Assembly: GCA_949317995.1 (NCBI GenBank)
Contig: OX439042.1
Coordinates: forward strand, 16,595,174 to 16,659,173
From: Acholoe squamosa
Lineage: Eukaryota > Annelida > Polychaeta > Phyllodocida > Polynoidae
DNA: 64,000 nt
Direction of reading: 5' to 3'
In this document: piece by piece, positions 60,901-64,000 of the stretch
Layout of the letters: each line of letters starts with the position of its first letter
Numbering within the stretch: the first letter of the stretch is position 1
The notes under the pieces: model-generated
What the model saw: the letters and a program-made list of their open reading frames with translations, nothing else
The model's database searches: none
Told to the model about the DNA's origin: nothing
Translations under genes and position numbers: made by a program

Positions 60901-63172
60901 GGCCCCAGAACATGTGGCCTCTTCTTTTGACGAGTCACCTCGCCACACGGAACCAGAATCGGGTTACCTCCCCATACCCCCTCCACTCCAAAATCATTTC
61001 GTGTGTGCCCCCCCCCCCTCCCCTTCCTTACTTGACATTAGCATGGAACTTATTATCCTAAATTTACATATATTACCTCGGTCGTATAGGGAAAGGTGTG
61101 GGGGCATTATTGTATGAGATACGCACAGAAAAGGGGATGGGATATTATTGAATTTATCGGCAAATAATAGTCCAGATTACCAAATGTCTATTACAGCCCT
61201 GCCGACAGGCAAACTACCAGAAGGTTTTAATGCATTAGATATTATCCAAACATCTTGAGTAGGAACATAATTCCTACCCGCAGGTCTGTGTTTTAAGAAT
61301 TTATTGATAAGTGGAAGCTACATAATTTGTCACGTGTGCAATATAACGTATTTTAGGCTACTAGAAAACCTCCGAAATGGCGGAATGGCAGCCATAAAAC
61401 ACAATGTACTTTCCAGGCTGTCAGCTTTTGATTATTTGCACCATTTTGATTAAGACTTGTCTGCAACCCCTGTCAGATGTTGCTGGTTATAGAAGTCTGT
61501 TTGCACCCACTTTCAATAAAGGTCTGTATATACTTCCAAAGACATGTCTCAAATTACCAGCAAACTAAAGTCTGGACTCACATAAACTACGCCCTGGTAG
61601 GTACCAACCCTGAGGGGCTCCTATCAACATTTTATCAACCAAACTGTATTGTATTGGATTATTAAAAGCCATTGGGTTTATTAGATTATGCCATTCTGGG
61701 GGGAGGGGGGGGGGGGTTCCCAGTGTGGCAGCCCCCACTCTTTGGCAGGGACAGATGAGTGGGGCAGTAAAAGGCCCATCATAATGTGTGTAATTGGATA
61801 ATGGCGGCACACAGGCCCCGTGTGTGGCGGGAAGCGCTCGTGTGTGAGTTCGGAAGTCGTCTGCTGCTGCAGCACAACAACTGCTTCCGGTGGCTGCGCG
61901 CGGTAATTGCGCACTGACCCATTGGCCCGTGTGTAGCCATGGCTGAAGCAGCACTCCTGGTGGCTGTGAGGTGTACGACCGTAATATCTCGCGCATACGG
62001 CGCATCCTCAACTTGAGTAAGTCCTAGCTGGGGTTTGTTTTGGACCAGTATGGCACACCCTCACTTCGGTACTAAGGATTCATCCTCGGTTACCCGCATG
62101 TAAGTCACGCCTTATACGCGGAGTATTACGATGACATACGCCCAGTGGCGTCTGCTTTGGGTTTCCGCGACATGACAAACACTTGAAGAGGAGGGAAATG
62201 AGGAACATGGAGAGTACAGGAATACACACTGCTTGTGTTGTCTTGTTTCACTCCATGTGATTTCCCCCATTTTCCTCCCCACCCCTTACTGTTCAAACAC
62301 ATTATTTACAAGCTGCAGTGCTTCATACAGGTTTTAAACCATCGTCATTCATCCTTTCTTTTAAATTCATTTCATTTTTCTGCAATCAACCTATATCACC
62401 ACTCGGATCACCAGCACACTTCTTCCACCATTCTACATGTGTATGTATCCCATAGAAGTAACCCCATTACGTTTTCTGTTCGGCTCTTGAGCTCCCTCAC
62501 ACTGCTCCATCTAAATCAGTAAACCATACCTTTACACTACTGCTGCACAGCCAAAAATAGTTATCACATTTCAATAAAATAAAATAAAATAAAATACATA
62601 ATTTTGTATAGCAGACAGTAGAGTAGACAAAGCTTCAAGAAATCAATGATCTTAGAAATTCCACCAAGACAATTTAAGCTAATAAGGATAATATTTTCAG
62701 CAGTGAGCTGCTCTACCACTGCTCCATGAGCAGCTCTTGGCGTCGATCTGTGTGGTGGCGCCACCCGGTGGTGGAGGGCGGGAGGCGGGGCCAGATGTCA
62801 GACGGCAGATGAGCAGGGCTAGGCAAGGCTAGGCAGGGTGGCACCACGACAATTTCATGGTCTAAGAAGCCATTGGTCCCCTGCAATTCACACCACAAAT
62901 ATCACAGGCACGGGGGCAGCCGTACAGTCGCCTCTACGATCAGTCTCTCCCCGCCCGCCACGCCAATATACGCAATGTAGGCATAATAATACACAAACTA
63001 CATATGGTGCCTCATTATAGTTAGAGTTTTTGGTGGGGAGTGGGGGTGGGAGTGTTGTGGGACGGGAGGTGGTGCTGTTTCTTTTTTATTATCTTGGGAT
63101 AGGAGGAAGAGAAGGCATTGGCATTGGTTGACACTGTGTACTAAGTATTTTCAGTCTGAACCTAAACAAAAC
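57906..63172. other. No gene seen
   Basis: This is unique sequence with a CpG-richer patch at about 61800-61960 (TGTGTAATTGGATAATGGCG), a CTCF-like GTGGCGCCACC at about 62757 and a short inverted-repeat element. No exon is recognised on either strand. Confidence 0.5.
61977..62131. mobile_element. Short inverted-repeat element, CGTAATA...TATTACG ends
   Basis: The left end GACCGTAATATCTCGCGCAT and the right end CGCGGAGTATTACGATG are imperfect inverted copies, with CGCATCC and CGCCTTATA between them. It belongs to the same general family as 26099-26330. Confidence 0.5.
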
Positions 63173-64000
63173 AAAGATGTCGGCCACTGCATGGCGGCTC
63201 CTATACAAACTGAAAAGTAACCATCCAGCTTCTCCAAGCATAGACCAAGAGGTTAAAGCTCTAGTGGGCCGACTGACGGCCGCTCCAGCCCGCCGATTGT
63301 CTAGGTACGGCGACGACCAACGGCCCTCCATACGGCAAACGACCCGGACCCGCGCACCGCATGAACATTGCCCTCTCGACCGGAAGGAAACGACGATGGG
63401 CGCGGCGTCGGTGGCGGGGGCGCGCGGCCCGGTGGTCATCGACGGCGCCGTTACCATCTTGCCTGCTCTTCCGCCGCCAGAAAGGCGGGCTCCGACCGGG
63501 CCAGATACATATGTCGGGCTAATGTTTTACTGCCACCAAGTCTGGGCCAGTGGAAAAATGGCCGCCGCAAATAACAAACTGTCTGCCCGCCATTTGGCCG
63601 TCTTCCTGCTGGATGGTTGAAGCATCCTCCCCATCGTACCTACCTTCTAGACGCTTGATTCCAACCACCTCTCATATATACATGGCACCTTTCCAGGTAG
63701 ATCAAGCAATAACTTGAATCTACCAGCTTTAATAGCCATCAGCAATATTCAGAATATGGACAGAGATACATCTTAACATCTAAATTTAGAAACTGTCTAA
63801 ATCATATCAGATAAGTAGCTATATATCCCAAATTACAAAGGGTAGACAGCCCCAGCCAAGTCATTGACCTTCAAGGACAGCATGATGCTTCCTTATCTAT
63901 GTTCATGTACCACCCTGCCAGCAGTGCATGAAGCCAACACTTACTCTGTGTATCAACCCCAGGGACAGACATGAAGCATGAATGTATATATAGATAGCAC
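63173..64000. promoter_or_regulatory. CpG-rich patch at the window end, possible promoter or first exon
   Basis: Positions 63250-63490 are CpG-dense. A 147-codon plus-strand frame starts ACAAAGATGTCGG (63177), a fair translation start context. It contains AAAGTAAC soon after the start and ends at TGA (63620), but its composition is what GC-rich DNA gives by chance and I recognise no protein. Positions 63621-64000 are featureless. Confidence 0.25.

Larger units (their letters stand above)
52519..62737. promoter_or_regulatory. Homotypic cluster of palindromic motif TGAGCWGCTC
   Basis: Matches to TGAGC(A/T)GCTC start at 52519, 52972, 55148, 55983, 56019, 57907, 59069, 62704 and 62727; CGAGCAGCTCG is at 53346. 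Flanking sequences are unrelated, so these are not copies of a longer repeat. One more copy lies at 32989. The binding protein is unknown to me. Confidence 0.5.

Noticed and set aside
61565..62011. 148-codon minus-strand frame
   Set aside because: Low-complexity and GC-driven, crosses a poly-G run and the end of a repeat element, and matches no family I know.
63177..63620. 147-codon plus-strand frame with a good start context
   Set aside because: It lies in CpG-rich DNA where stops are rare, has no recognisable domain, and overlapping frames on both strands are also open.

Overview
The window is animal (metazoan) nuclear DNA. The only gene I can support is split by introns and lies on the minus strand. 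Its translated exons match the C-terminal quarter of the neurobeachin/LRBA family (vertebrate NBEA and LRBA, fly rugose). The rest is intron, flanking DNA and repeats. Short ordinary introns (about 170-950 bp), abundant small inverted-repeat elements, long poly-G/poly-C runs and minisatellites suggest an invertebrate bilaterian. I cannot name the phylum from sequence alone.

Layout. Positions 1-2.5 kb hold a pyrimidine-rich degenerate satellite that flips to purine-rich at its right end. Positions 2.5-11.1 kb are downstream flank with several inverted-repeat elements and no recognisable gene. Positions 11.6-32.4 kb hold sixteen coding exons read right to left: end of the PH-like domain (32.3-31.8 kb), BEACH domain (31.4-27.7 kb), linker (27.3-26.7 kb) and WD40 repeats (16.5-11.6 kb). 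The exons sum to 2,262 nt, exactly 754 codons including TAG, with every phase compatible. Positions 32.4-64 kb contain no exon I recognise. This stretch is either an unusually long intron just upstream of the PH-BEACH exons or that intron plus something I cannot identify.

Three introns are enlarged by repeats. The last intron and the intron after the main BEACH exon each contain a minisatellite whose repeat unit is the 3' end of the preceding exon plus its own 5' splice site. The gene therefore carries about 18 and 16 extra copies of two of its own exon-donor junctions. The 10.1-kb intron between the linker and the WD40 repeats carries a 6.3-kb gene-free element with perfect 49-bp terminal inverted repeats, and each repeat contains a CTCF-like core in convergent orientation.

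The 32-64 kb stretch contains a dispersed hairpin element family, a perfect 62-bp palindrome, a 34-bp minisatellite with higher-order structure, CpG-rich patches, and a cluster of the palindromic motif TGAGCWGCTCA whose flanks are unrelated. In vertebrates MAB21L1 and MAB21L2 lie inside NBEA and LRBA introns. The giant gene-poor stretch here could be the equivalent regulatory domain, but no Mab21 reading frame is present in this window.
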